A stretch of 64,000 bases of DNA, from contig JAYMTJ010000055.1 in NCBI GenBank assembly GCA_036897525.1, positions 1 through 64,000 of the forward strand, given 5' to 3'. The DNA is from Pelargonium x hortorum. Its lineage: Eukaryota > Streptophyta > Magnoliopsida > Geraniales > Geraniaceae. Every line of letters begins with the position of its first letter. Positions within the stretch are counted from its first letter, which is position 1. Below, piece after piece: positions 25,601 through 37,520 of the stretch. A program made the position numbers and the translations under genes. The notes beneath the pieces were generated by a model, which was not told the origin of the DNA, did no database searches, and saw only the letters and a program-made list of their open reading frames with translations.

Positions 25601-26633
25601 GCCCAAGTTAGATATTAGGAAGTGCTGAACAAGATAAAATAAAAGGATAATTCTTAAAGGGAACTTTACTTGATGTCATGGTAGAATTCTAGATAAAAAA
25701 TATAAGGATAAGGTGTTATTTGGTAAAGTTCATTAATAGGTAGCAGTGTTTTCTAGTCTTGGTACTAGATCCAAACTCTTGAACAAGGCTTTAGGAAATA
25801 GATAGAAGGATTAAGCTCCAGTGAAAGTCCTTTCTTTTGTTGATGTTACTAGGTATTTCTTTTTCATTCAAACTCGATGGGAAGTGTACTTATCAGAAAC
25901 AAGTCCCTTTGTTCAGTAGAGTCTTAAAGTAAAGACCATGTAGTATAAAAAACCTGTTCTTAACCGGAAGAATAATATTTTTCTATTTAAGTGATTTCAT
26001 TAATCAGCAAACTGCAACTCTAAACTTTTAGGAAAAGTATGCCTGTAAAGATATTTTCAAAGTTAGGTTTCCTAATCAAACAGGAGTACTAAATTAATGC
26101 AAAGTGTATAGAAAGAAAGGAAGCTCTAAGTCAAGGGGTCCTATATTTTAGTATAGAATATAGAAGCCTTAAAATAAAGTAGCTTGGCAAACTTTGAAGT
26201 TAGTTTATTATGAAAAATACTAACAATTAAAGTAGGGAGATCTCTTCTAGAGCAGGGCTTTTACTGAGCTATGAGTACGTTTTTATAAGGGTTTAAGGGC
26301 CCTCTGGTACAGTACTGGAATAGTATACCTAGGAGAGCTATATACCTTAATTTTGCATTTGCATTGCACTCTTTCTTGGGTCGGAGATTTTGAAACCTTG
26401 CGTTATTTGAATATTAAAGATTAAAGTAGGAGCTTTCTTAAACGAAGATCACGTGTTTTGTACTATAATTGAGCTTCTTACCGGTTATTTTAAAATGACT
26501 CTACACTATTAGCAGGACTACGCTGTATATGACTTGTTTCAAACAGATAAGGGGCGCTTTCCTTTACATAAGTCTTAGAGACCCCTGTGAGTCTTTTTAA
26601 TTAACCCTTTATGAACTTAATTCCATTTCCAGG

Positions 26634-26795
26634 ATGAAAGCTAGGAATAGTACTACTTACGTTACTATATGTGTGTATGTTCCTAAACAAGATGAGAATT
26701 TCCGAGTTTTAAAGAGAGAGTTTTCCGATATACCAGTTATATTGCCAGCCTGTTATTTAGTAAGAGATTCGGAGTTGAAGGCTAGAGCTGCTTGA
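26634..26795 (+). CDS. Hypothetical 53-aa frame, coding-like
   Basis: ATG at 26634 opens a 53-codon frame ending at TGA 26793-26795. The product begins MKARNSTTYVTICVYVPKQD, continues with a mixed charged and hydrophobic stretch (REFSDIPVILPACYLVRDSE) and ends LKARAA. Amino-acid use is balanced, with no homopolymer codons, and looks more like protein than the translations around it. The frame is open a further 11 codons upstream of the ATG. I recognise no family. It lies in a 2.4-kb stretch (25.15-27.45 kb) where the plus strand keeps giving such fragments, so it may be one piece of a decayed longer gene. Confidence 0.25.
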   Translation: MKARNSTTYVTICVYVPKQDENFRVLKREFSDIPVILPACYLVRDSELKARAA

Positions 26796-27450
26796 CAGTT
26801 AAAGGAAGAATACAGATTCTATTACCTTTAGTTCTTGCAGTCTATGTTATAGTAGGCAAAGCTGAGAATCCTATTTGTAGTTTTAACTTGATAATCTATC
26901 AATGAAGGTAGCCCGCAAATTAGTGCATTAGTTCCTATTCTGGGTTTTGTATTGCAAGGTCTTGCTGAGATTCCTTTTGAGTTGAGAGTCTATTCCTAAG
27001 GGTATTCTCAAGACCAAGGCCGGTAGATGATACTCGTGAAAGCATTCTGATTCCCTGCATGCACTTTTGACTTAAGAATCTTTTCCGGCTAGTTTTCTCA
27101 GGTTTCTTCTCTAGTAGGTATTTTACGGACTAAGAGGGGGATAATCAAGTAAGCACAAGCAAAGTTTCTATCCCTTTTGGGTTTTACTGATCGAGAATTG
27201 TGAGTACTTTTTACTAAATGAAATGAAATACGTACCTAAGCAACTAAGTTGGGAGCTTTGGAGTAATACCTATTCAGGAGTTTTCTTCGATAAGGGGAGT
27301 CGAAGGACACGAGTTGACTAAAAGGGTACTTTTTTGGAATTACAGTAAGAAAGAAGGGGTAAAGCAACGAAAGGGATATTTTAAGGAAAGTTTAGGAGTA
27401 GAAAAGAGGGTCAAGGGGTTGGCTTAGCTAGAAATTTGATACCAAAAGAG
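26796..27450 (+). other. Plus-strand coding-like fragments
   Basis: Short open stretches continue on the plus strand in changing phases. One near 26.9-27.0 kb reads EGSPQISALVPILGFVLQGL, and one near 27.35-27.45 kb is rich in Lys, Gly and Val. None exceeds about 45 codons. The composition stays G-rich on the plus strand. I cannot assign them to a protein. Confidence 0.25.
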
Positions 27451-28933
27451 TCTCCTTTATTTGTATTTCTTTGATTCTAAGTTTTCAATTCCAGATAATG
27501 ATAATCAAGATGTTAGAAGGATGTTGTCCACTCCAATGTTCCCCGCTTTAGTACTCTAGTTAAAGGAGTTAAAAGGAATACCTAAAATATACAAGAAGTT
27601 CATTAAGTACCCGAGAGTGAATTACTGTTTCTTTAATTTCAGTAAATCCAGCAAAAAACAAAACCTTCAAATACAAGGAGCACCCTCTACATCCGAACTA
27701 CTCTAAACCACACTTCAGCCTAAGGATGCCTTCTATTTCCTTGAGCCTTGAAAAAACCCAATCCCAATGAAAGATAGTGAATTGGAAGCCGAGCCTAGTC
27801 GGTGTATGCACTGTTGATGGTCAATAGAAGTCCCAGTCTGTATGTAAGAGAGGTAGGAACGTTAACTTTGTCATATTAGCTACTTAACTTAGGAAAACTC
27901 CATTTCTTTTGGCAAAACCCCGGGTATCTTAACGACAACTCACTCTACTTTTATTATAAAAAAGAAAGGTGTCATACGAGCTGAATTCTTGGATATACAT
28001 ACAAGGGTATGCAATATCCATCAGTGAATCTTTACTTTACACTTCATTTTATAATAAGGTTTCGCTCTTACGTATACTGTTTACATTAAAATCACAACAG
28101 GTTTTCTCTAGTTAAGGACAAAGTAAAGTCTGATAAAAAAACAAGTTAATAAAGGGGAACTCTAATTATACAAAAGGACCCTTTTGAGGCTACAACGATG
28201 AGAGGGTTTAGGCAATAACCAAAAAAACAGCATATAAATCTTAGAGTGGTATACCCTGCTTCTAGCTTGTGTCAGTCTTTAAAACTTCCCATTCGTATCT
28301 TTCCTACGCGGTGCCCCCTTACTTTTCAATTTTGGGGTTTCCAAAATTACTAAAACTCAGACTTGAAGTTCTACATGGTGAATAAAAAACATTGTATTAG
28401 TCACACGTATGTATATAAACAGTCGGGCTTTTGCATTAGATTTATTTGCCCAAATCAAATACTACTAAAGAATAAGGAAAATCCGGGTGAAAAAATATAT
28501 ACAATAGCGCATATAGGCAGGCATATAAAGGAATTTAACTTCTAGAGTCAAAAATTTTTCGAGTAGCTGCAAGATGAGTATAAGTAAACGCTAAAAACTA
28601 TTTATTACTACAATAAAAAAAGAACCCAGGGGCTCCTATCTCCTATAATAAATATAAGGGGCCTTTCGTGCAACTTCTTAGACAGTCCCTTGGGCAAGGT
28701 TCTAAGCACTTCACTTCCTTTGAGACTAAAGCTTGAACTAGTATACGGAATTTTGGGATATAAAGCACGACTCTTTCCACAGGACTACATTCCCTTTGCA
28801 TAAAAAAGGTAGACTCAGACAAGAGATTCCTAACTTAGAAAATGACTAGGACTCTCAAATTCCCTACTTGCTATCCCAAATTCCTAGAACATAAGAACAT
28901 GAAATTGATTGAGTCCTTTACCTAAGGAAATAG
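27451..28933. other. Gene-free spacer
   Basis: A C-rich plus-strand stretch at 27.64-27.83 kb contrasts with the G-rich stretch before it. A 60-codon frame at 28363-28545 has no recognisable feature. Nothing else was seen. Confidence 0.5.
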
Positions 28934-29122
28934 ATGCCTAGAACACCGCAATCCCAACAAACAAGGAATCCGGTTTATGTATGTTATCCACAGCTTTTTA
29001 AGAACAAAAAAAAGGAATTAGAATCTCTTGGAATACCAGAAGGTTCAGAATCAGTTATCTGGCAGCACCGTCTAGAGCTTAGACATGAATACAAAACCTG
29101 GAATACAAATAGCTACAATTAA
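28934..29122 (+). CDS. Hypothetical 62-aa protein, coding-like
   Basis: ATG at 28934 opens a 62-codon frame. The product begins MPRTPQSQQTRNPVYVCYPQ, then has a Lys-rich helix-like stretch (LFKNKKKELESLGIPEGSES) and ends in a charged, aromatic tail (WQHRLELRHEYKTW). The composition is balanced, without low complexity, and reads like a soluble protein fragment. I know no family with this pattern. An overlapping plus-strand frame in another phase takes over the coding-like texture to the TAA at 29241-29243, which suggests the piece belonged to something longer. There is no ribosome-binding site, promoter or neighbouring gene to support expression. Confidence 0.3.
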   Translation: MPRTPQSQQTRNPVYVCYPQLFKNKKKELESLGIPEGSESVIWQHRLELRHEYKTWNTNSYN

Positions 29123-29259
29123 ATTAATAGAGCTTGCTTTACATACTCTCAGAAATAGCTACATCTCATTCACCAATGAAGGCTTAGGACAATACCAACC
29201 ATTAAAGCGAGAGTGCTGTATCTATAATAAACACAACTGTTAAATAAAGAGTTCGTTAA

Positions 29260-29466
29260 ACTTTTCTTCTAATTTATTATTCCTTAATATACTATAACAA
29301 CTTCCTAGCAACAATAAGACATTACTACTTTAGAGCATACAGGCTACAGGAATCCAGGAAGACAAAACAAAAAAGCAAGACTAAGAAAAAGACCCAGGAA
29401 GAGCTCCTAACAAATCAAGTACAAATTAGTAATAGAACTCTTAACAAGCAAGAAAAACTAATCTAG
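29260..29466 (+). other. 68-codon open frame without ATG, Lys/Gln/Thr-rich
   Basis: The frame is open from the codon after a TAA (29257-29259) to TAG 29464-29466 and has no ATG. Residues 1-30 are hydrophobic and aromatic. The rest is strongly basic and Gln/Thr-rich (QESRKTKQKSKTKKKTQEEL, then NQVQISNRTLNKQEKL). The basic block resembles in composition the Lys-rich part of the repeat family at 43-49 kb, but without clear alignment. It could be a distant copy or a chance A-rich frame. Confidence 0.25.
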
Positions 29467-30742
29467 CTATATCTATAAACGGGTAAACTCCTTATTTCTA
29501 TACAAGACAAGGGTAACGGCTTAGATATCTATCTATAGCAGCAAGGGCAGAAACTTCTACTCTACTTTATAATAATGTAATACTATTAACTAACTGTAAC
29601 TACTATAGGAACTTACGAAAACTCTTACCTAAAATACTAATACAAAGAAGAATATCTAGACTATTCTAGCTATTCTGTAATTTCTTATGAATCCTTATAA
29701 CTTTACATGTCTTGTCTTATAACCGGTCTTATAAAACACCTTTAACTATCCCTAACGGGGGTATAACTATTGTATCGTCAATTCCTCTTCAATAATAAAT
29801 GAAATATAGGGGTGCAGACAAATAGAAAAGTGGATTCTTTATCTTTGCAAATAACTCAAAATGAGTAACTTGCGCCGTAGTCTTTATCCTCATGACCACG
29901 TTCCAAAAGACTCTCGACATAGAACAGTAATCGAAGATAAGATAAGAGAAGGTTGCTATTTGTAATACTAGAATAAGGTGTGAGAAAAGTAGTCAGTATC
30001 AGGAAGAATAGTGGGTAGAACCGAGAGACACAATAGAAAAAATCATAAATCTATAAGAGTAACCCAAACTAAGCTAAATAGATTTTATTTAACCTTGTTA
30101 AAAAAATTCAAAAGAAGTCCCTTTCTCCCTTTGTTTCAGGAAAAGTCCTGCTTACTATAACGAAATAGGAGAAGCGTAAACCACATACTCTCCATTTGAT
30201 GCTAGAATTTCCGAAATGATACAAAATGAAATACCAAACCCAGATCTAAAAAAAGTGTTAGCCATGAAACTTCCGCGAAACCTGTACCTGAGCGAGATTC
30301 GGGGATTAAAAAAGTCTTTGTTTAGTGTAGCCTTTTCTTTCTTACGGGATTGATTCCTGAATGTAGTAAAACCTAATGAAATTGTAGGTTTAGATATTAC
30401 AATGAAAATCAAAAAGAATTATTATTTTAAATAAAACACATGCGCTTCTGTTAAATCGAAGTTCCCTTAAGTGAACCCTTTTTTTTATAGCTATAGGGCT
30501 AGGACCTACCCGCAAGCAAGGAATAAAAGGTATTCAAAAATTCTTAAAGGAGTACTTATGTTATCAATTTCTTGTATGTAAGCTCTAAGAAGAGAAGTAA
30601 AATACAGTAACCCAGTTTAACTAATATAAATTCTCAAAAAAAGCCAACACTCTAGACTTTAACTTTAGCGGGGTTTGGGGCCGTCTCTTACAATAAAAGC
30701 TACCTCTGTACTTGAGAAACCTCGGGATTCTACTTAGATTAA
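29467..30742. other. Spacer with one shared repeat core
   Basis: There is no supportable gene; the 85-codon minus-strand frame at 30155-30412 shows no motif. The stretch 30248-30310 shares a core with 53118-53180 and is listed separately. Confidence 0.5.
30248..30310 (+). repeat. Dispersed repeat core R2, copy 1
   Basis: The segment containing GTGTTAGCCA, then AAACTT, then GAAACCTGTAC aligns by eye with 53118-53180 at roughly 70-75 percent. It lies antisense within a weak 85-codon frame. A conserved short core in two places 23 kb apart could be an RNA element, an old duplication or part of a lost gene. Confidence 0.4.
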
Positions 30743-30889
30743 TTAATAGATGATGCCTTTTCCTTTTCCATTTTGTTTGACGGGAATTTTATATATCAAT
30801 TTGAGGCTATGTTTACTGCTGCTGTAGCCGATAAGGACAAGGCGCCCCTAATTTACGTATCTGGAACCCTAGATTTTTCTGTACTATAA
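30743..30889 (+). pseudogene. 48-codon coding-like fragment
   Basis: After a TAA at 30740-30742 a frame stays open for 48 codons to the TAA at 30887-30889. It reads DDAFSFSILFDGNFIYQFEA, then MFTAAVADKDKAPLIYVSGT and LDFSVL. There is no low complexity and the amino-acid mix is normal for a globular protein. Both ends are closed by stops and no start lies near the left end, so it is a fragment. I cannot name a family. Confidence 0.3.
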
Positions 30890-31005
30890 CTAATATTGCA
30901 TTTTTTAGGAGTAGCTTTGTCAGGCAGAGAAGGTTGGAAGTTCCTACTTATTGACCATTAACACTTGAATTTTGAAAAAGTAATTCACTATATTAAACTC
31001 CTAAA

Positions 31006-31648
31006 ATGTCCCTCACTATCTTTCCTTTCTTTCACTGGCAAAAAAGGACTAGTTCAACTGCTTTCAACTACTCTCTCTATAGGCTTACACAAGAGAACCT
31101 ATTCTCTGCGCTACAAGAACAAAAACCCTTAAGTTAGGGATCTATATTCTGTGAACTTTCTTTGCAATGTCAATGTTTAGGCTCGGCTTTCAAGGCTACA
31201 CTGACAAAGACAAAAGGAATCTATATTCATTCTGAAAGACTTTCCAACGAGCTATTGACCTACTTTCACTTGCTATTCAGTTCTATTCCTTGGTAGTTTC
31301 ATCATAAGAATACTAGAACAAAGACAATCTGTTCCATTAAGTCCCCCTCCTAATTGATAAGGCAAAGAAATCCGTATTCCTCAAGACAAGAACTTCACAG
31401 AACAAAGAAATTGTATTTCCACGTTTGCAGTCTATACAGAATGTTGAGCTACACCGGCTGAAAAGGAAAGCTCATAGCAAATCCTCTATGCATTAACTAC
31501 AATTAAAGAGTTTCCAGAAGACTTCAGAGAGAAGGCGGATGCAATAGTACTAAAGTTTATATCCAGAATTTCTCCTTACTTAGTTCAGGTACCTTTCGGT
31601 GAACTATTTACAGTTCAATTTCATATATTTTCTATTTTATTTCTTTAA
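31006..31648 (+). pseudogene. Coding-like patch, largest of the unidentified fragments
   Basis: An ATG at 31006 opens a frame that reads as protein for nearly 290 bases (for example FNYSLYRLTQENLFSALQEQ and ERLSNELLTYFHLLF). A second frame then carries protein-like texture to about 31648, ending in a well-formed stretch near KEFPEDFREKADAIVLKFIS. Each frame is interrupted, so no intact product is encoded. The amino-acid mix is normal, with charged, aromatic and hydrophobic residues interspersed. I recognise no family. Decayed plasmid, viral or mobile-element origin is possible, and I do not attempt a reconstruction. Confidence is for the patch being former coding DNA. Confidence 0.35.
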
Positions 31649-34600
31649 TTTATACTTTCTGGCCCGCATTAGTTACTAAAACAAACATGGCATCCAGAAA
31701 GAAGCTTCACTAAGTTCAGGAGTTTGTTTGATATTAAGACCTAGACCTAAGAAATACCAGATTAATCGCCATGAATCTACCTTACGGACTAGAAAAAAGT
31801 CTATATAATGAGCTTTCCAAGGAGTTTTAGATTAACTTCACTTGCTGCGAATACTGTAAACACACATCCCTTTAACAAAGCCTCCTTCTCAGCTTAAGGA
31901 ACTACCAGATTAACTTACTAATCTAAGAAGGGTACTCTAACCTTATATATAAGTTGGTAATCCTAAAAATCAAGTCGAAAGACCATTCCGGTTAATTGAG
32001 GGAATCTGCTTCTTACTCTTTAGGACTCTACCCTTAAGTTAACTAATAAGGTACTCTTTTTTGGTCATTGCCTGTCAACGAAGGGAACTCCCATCTTAAC
32101 CTATAAGGTACCCTAAGTAATAAACCAGAGGAAAGCTGTCCATAACTCTAAATCCACCAGCAGCTTCTGGGGCTCACTCTTCCTCACCCACCGCCCACTC
32201 TTTAAGTTAAGACCAACCTCAATTTTTACAGGTTAACCTAAATAAACGAGTTATTCTCGCTTTGAGATTCCCTTATTAAATGTTTTTTTAAGAAAAGAGT
32301 TAGTTATCCATAGTTAACTGCGTGCGGGTAGGTTAATGTATATGAATTGCTTATTTTCTTTATTTAGAAGGATAAGCTGTTATACAATACAGAAAAAAAC
32401 TCAGTCAAAAAGTCCTGGTATCGAAGCAAAAAATAAGCTGTATTCAGCGCAGCAACATACATAAAGTAAAGTAGATATATCCTCATAGTTAGAATGAATA
32501 CGTGGCTCAGAGCAGAAAGTTTTTTATATGTTTCTCTGTATCAGTAAAGTTGGGGGTATAGGTGTAGATCCTACTTCAAAAAAATCTATCTATAAAATAA
32601 CTATGTAAGCATATATTCGCTTTAGTACCAGAAAGAATTTAATAGACTATGCTATGGATAGGTCAAAGAAACTGTGTGGAAAGTTTAGTATACCTTATTT
32701 TATTAATATATATAACCGAAGGTAAATATTGCAGCTGCAAGCTTATAGGCACCCCTCCCCATGTCATGATTTTAGTCTAGCATCCCTGTAATTAATTATA
32801 GGATTCTTCCTTGTTATATATTAGTTATTAATTGCTAATAGCAAAATGATTCTAAAAAAGGAAAGGAATATTCCAGGATTTACATTAGGAAACTTTATTA
32901 GGGCCTTACCCAGGCTAGAGTAGAAATAAGAAACATGTATGGGATATTGGTCTTTATAATTCAAAGACTGTGCTGCACTTCTCTAGAGCACTTATATCTT
33001 GGTCAACAAAGAAAAGAAGGAAGTACCGCTGCTAACGCATAGTAGTGAAATTGAAAGCAAGTTGCTGGATCCTGTATATATTCTATCTAGCAATCTAGCG
33101 GCCTTTTGAATAAGCTAATTAATATGGGTGTTCATAGCGGGAGGTAAGTGGGCCTGAACCTGTGGTATTCCTTTTTTATAAAATCTACTTTGTTCGATAC
33201 AAAATCGCGAAAAGAGCCTCCGTTTGTTTTATTTATATAGGGTTACTATATTACTATGGAAGCAGCCTCAAGGCTGGTTTCTATCTCTAATTCTAGCTTG
33301 TAAGTTCTTCTGCTCTAATAACTTAAGCAAGTTTAAGGTTAACTTAGAAAATTGGGTTTACAGGAGTTATTTAATCTTTAAAATAAAATCCCCAAGACAA
33401 AGTAAAGTCCCTGAGATTAGACTTTTAGTGAACCTAGTAATATAATAATATGAATAGTCCTATCCTACAACGATAAGAATACCCTAGGATGCATTCTCAT
33501 AATAAGCGTTCTATATAAAATATAGGAGCTCCTTATCTTGGCTTTATTATACTGTGACCCGGGAGAGTAATAAACTGCTTTGCCCTAAGAGATCAAGGCA
33601 CTTATACTGGATACCCAATACTAATATTAAGGTGTACTCTTTTCTCATATTCTATGTCAATGTCAATAATCCAAAATCTCGAGAACTCATATACTTGATT
33701 TTACTTGCACAAAGCTTAATTGAGAAACCCTGGGTACATGATAGCTGCAAAGAAGATAGAGCTCCTAGGAAGAGTCTGTCTCCATAAGAAACCCTAGGCT
33801 AAGAAACAAGGTATGAACTTAAGTGAGTAAGAAATAAGTCAAAAATCTAGACAGGAGTGCCTTTTCCGGGTTTTGCGTGAATTCTGGGCCTATAAAACCG
33901 TTTTGCTGTGAGTTTCTTACGAAGGCATATCACTACAAAGGGAAGGATTAACCCAGGCCAGGTAAAGCCCTACTTAGCTGTTTCTAGAGAAATAAAAGAA
34001 AAGGACTTAGTCCATATACTATTAGTATCAAAATACTAAACGGGAATTCTAGCAATTAGGTAGGACACAGAAACTTGCTTTGGAATTGCAATTGCCTTGA
34101 ACCGTTGACTTGAAATTCAATATATTAAAACGAAAGAGTGGTTACAAAAAAATATCTACCCACATTTACTGGTTAAGCACTGACGATCCCTTTTAATTTC
34201 AAAGTAAAACGACCGGTTTAGAGATTCTTTGTATTGATTTAATATTTAAGTTTGTAGTATTAGATCGAGCTGAGTCAGAAGTTAAGTCTTTTTATATTAT
34301 ATAAAGATAAAGTGGTTTACCCTATACTATAAAGAGTCCCCGAAATACCTTGTACTCTAAACAAAAGCATATAACTTAGACTCTTTTTTAATTACTTAGA
34401 GACTACGATGAAACCTTCCCCTATTATTTATTACCAGATATTCTCTAGTAGCTCAAGAGTATTCCTCGCTTTCAAGGCTAGAGAGCTTTCACTTGACCGG
34501 CAATACAGATAGAATAGACTTGCTTTACATACTTCCTTAGGCTCCCAAGTAAGACAGAGCTAGCAAAGGCCTACTTGACCATCGACTGCGACAGAGTTCC

Positions 34601-35240
34601 TACTACACCGGTTCTGCTTACAAATACTAATAAAGGATTTCCAGTAACCAGTAATATATACTGAAACGAGTAAAAGCTCCTAACCTAATCTACCTAAAAA
34701 ATCTACTTGAGTTCTTTATACTTCAGAATACCTTTCCTCACCGAAATCGGAAACTTGGAAACAGCAAAACTGACTTATCTCTAGCATACCTTTTACTATT
34801 CTTGAGAGCGAGAGCTATAACTTTCCTTTGAATTCATCCCGTAAAACCTATACCTAGTTCTCATTATTTTAGATAGAAAAACTTCTTTGTTCTTTGTAGA
34901 TAGAGCTTTCCTAGGAGTCTTATCTTAGCAAAAAGAGAATAGAAGTAGGAAAATAACTGTATTCATGTAGCCTGTCTTAGATGGGTATTGTAGCTATTTT
35001 CTTACTCTTTAATATTTATTATATATACAAGTTATTATATATAATATTTAGATTACTCTTAATTTAGATTCTAGATAGGTAAGTAGTTAGGAAATTAGGT
35101 ACTGCCAATGAATGTGTTTCCTGTCCTGAAAAGAAAGTTTGCAGAGGTATAGACAATAGCGATTCCATCATTCGATTTGGTTCTTCAAGGAACAGTTCCT
35201 GTTTTAATAGTATTTTAGAGTGAAGTTTATATTACTTTTT
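31649..35240. other. Gene-free spacer
   Basis: Frames of 73 codons (33224-33445) and 77 codons (33554-33787) lie on the plus strand one after the other but have no recognisable motifs. A stretch at 34.43-34.62 kb echoes words of the 31.2-31.5 kb patch (TTTCAAGGCTA, CTACACCGG) without a sustained alignment. Nothing else was seen. Confidence 0.45.
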
Positions 35241-35653
35241 TTCTTTGTTGTTAGGATTTCTTTGTAGTAACAGAGTCTCACTGAGTATAGAGAATCAGTC
35301 TTAGTTCGAATTTCTCCTGCAGCTAAGAAAGTGTTCTATTCTAAGCAATACAAGCGATCTAAGCAATTGCCGGCAGATCCGTCTATTCATTTCTTGTTTG
35401 AGAGTTTAAGTCTCTTCTTAACTTAAATACTAATAAATACTAATCTTATTTGTCTTGTCAGCTCTGGCTTGTCTGTTGTTATTCCGACGAATATCCTAGA
35501 TTCTCAAGTTACTCACTATCAATTTTAGGAAAGGATTCCCTTACGAAGAGAGTAAGAGGAGCACTCAATGTACAAGTATGCATTTTTCCTTTTATTTCTC
35601 TAGTAATTAGTCAATCCATGAAAGCTGATGTTTTAGAAGGAAGCTTTGCCTGA
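35241..35653 (+). pseudogene. Coding-like fragments, unidentified
   Basis: A frame open for about 46 codons ends near 35425 and includes RISPAAKKVFYSKQYKRSKQ followed by a hydrophobic end. A 67-codon frame with ATG at 35450 and stop at 35653 follows, beginning MSCQLWLVCCYSDEYPRFSS. The plus strand is G-rich here. The first piece looks more protein-like than the second. No family was recognised. Confidence 0.22.
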
Positions 35654-37140
35654 CCATTCATGCTAGAGGCAGTTATCGCATTCAGTTTATGGCGAGATTT
35701 GCGAACTCTATTATTTTCTACACTTCATTTTATTTAAATAAAACTTTACAAGCCGGAGATAACTAAAAGTCAAAGGAATATATTACTATAAAAAAGGGGA
35801 ATCTTCAATAACTTAAACCAATATCGTGGTTTATTAGATTACACTAAATCAGAAATCTTGTATTCTTCTAAAAAAGTAAGGGTTCCCGGGCTGGCTATGC
35901 CTTAGTCCTTAATTGGCTTTCAAAAGCAAACGAGTGACTCTATTTTTAGGAAAATTGAGTGCCAATCCAGGATCTTTCAAGATACGGTTAAGTAGAAGCT
36001 TTTGCTCTTTCGTTCCCTTTGATCAGATTTTAATTGCAAAGTCGGGAACGGGCCCTTTTAGTTTAGATAGAGACAAAAACAGCCTAATTAGTTCTAATCT
36101 GATATTGAAGTAGTCTATAAACAAGGAAACCTGTCTCTTAATAAGTCAGCTATTTTCAATATTATATTATAATTAGAGAAAGTTAGGGTTAAGTTAACTA
36201 CTGGCAATTGCTTTTATGCCTCTCAAAAATGCTTTAGTTTGGGGCTAAAATCTAAATAGAAGGAGACTTTTTGTTCCCAGGATTTTTTCTACGAGTAAGC
36301 TTAGCTAGAAATTCTGCATCTGGGGGCAGTTGCTATTACTTAGCTCTAGTAGGATCTTAAATAAAAGAAGAGTCCTTAATTCTTCAAAGATTTCGGGCTC
36401 CCGTCTCTCTTTTTAGAAAACCCATTGGGAATTTCACAAGGGTATATTAAATCAGGGCTTACCGGCCTTTAAGTCTGAGCTAGCCTTAATTATTTATTCT
36501 GTGAATCTCTGAGAAGAAGTTATATAGTCAAACTATAGGCTCTTGTGAGTTCCAAACCAGGTAAAAACGGAGTGTGTAAAGGGGTTCTAAAAACTTTAAA
36601 ACAAGAAGTCTTTTGACAAAGAAATTGGAGTAATTAGTACAATTCTTATTTCTTATTGGGTGTCTACCCGGGTATTTTGTCTAGGCAGGGAATTTTCTTT
36701 GAATTTTAAGGGTTAAGCCAGGATATAACCAGAATTTCCATCTCCCTCCTTTTCAGTCTAATTATTAACAAGGAAAGGAAGCAAGTCTGGGCCTAGGAAG
36801 ATCCCGTTTTCTTTACTTTTATTTTAAGGGGGTCCTGTATTTTAGTTTAGTATAACTCGGGTTTTTTGGAATCACCATTGTATAAGAAGGGTGCGGGGCC
36901 GCATCGAAATCGAAGAGGGAAATTGGAATCACTTAGATAGAAAATGTTTTTCTAACACGAAATTTTATCTGGCCAGTATAGTACGTTATTTTATCCGTAT
37001 GAATAATCAAGTAGAGTGAAGGGATTTGTTAGGAAATGTCGTGCGACTTAGCTGCCCCGTTTAATGAAGCTTAAAAAGAAAATCCACGATCAAGTTATTT
37101 CAATTTCGCCAGAGAAGTCTGTTTATTCAGTCTTCCTAAT
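35654..37140. other. Spacer between two coding-like patches
   Basis: No gene could be supported; the 66-codon frame at 35913-36113 shows nothing distinctive. A GTGCGACTT word at 37041 is like a group II intron 5' end, but no domain V or other intron part was found. Confidence 0.45.
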
Positions 37141-37144
37141 CCGT

Positions 37145-37520
37145 TTTTTTCTTGTTAGCGGTTGACGCCTACACTTCTAATGAAGGACAGTCGATAGCTA
37201 ATGAATCGAAGTATGAAAGAGGGAATGAGTGTAGGTGTTGCTTTTGAGAGGACAATTGTTGAAGGAAGAAGGACCTGTAGCTCAATAGCGGTTGAAATGG
37301 AAACCTGTGTTGCTGCTAAAGGTGTAGATAAGAAGTTTCTTAATACTTCCTAATGTAGTGAGAGCTGTTGAAAGTTGTTCAATGGCAAGTCGATGGTTGA
37401 AAGGGAAGTTGCGGTTAGATAGAAAGAGGTTGTTTAAGGGGACACAAAGACCCTTGCATATTGTGCGTGTTTCAGTTCAGGTTTCAAGAAGGATTCTCTG
37501 TATTATACATCTAGCCTAAA
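37145..37520 (+). pseudogene. Coding-like patch, unidentified, in three phases
   Basis: Three successive plus-strand open stretches in different phases show protein-like composition. They include LLAVDAYTSNEGQSIANESK near 37155-37215, MSVGVAFERTIVEGRRTCSS near 37225-37285, and a basic stretch beginning near 37335 that includes MASRWLKGKLRLDRKRLFKG and ends at a TAA near 37518. G is much more common than C on the plus strand in this patch, as in 25.2-27.4 kb. The pieces look like one decayed gene or several small ones. No family is recognised. Confidence 0.28.

Noticed and set aside
30155-30412. 85-codon minus frame with KEKATLNKDFFNPRISLRYR.
   Set aside because: It overlaps the dispersed core R2, and no family could be recognised. 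Judged a chance frame.
37041-37050. GTGCGACTT, the usual start of group II introns.
   Set aside because: No domain V hairpin, exon or maturase sequence was found downstream. Nine bases can occur by chance.
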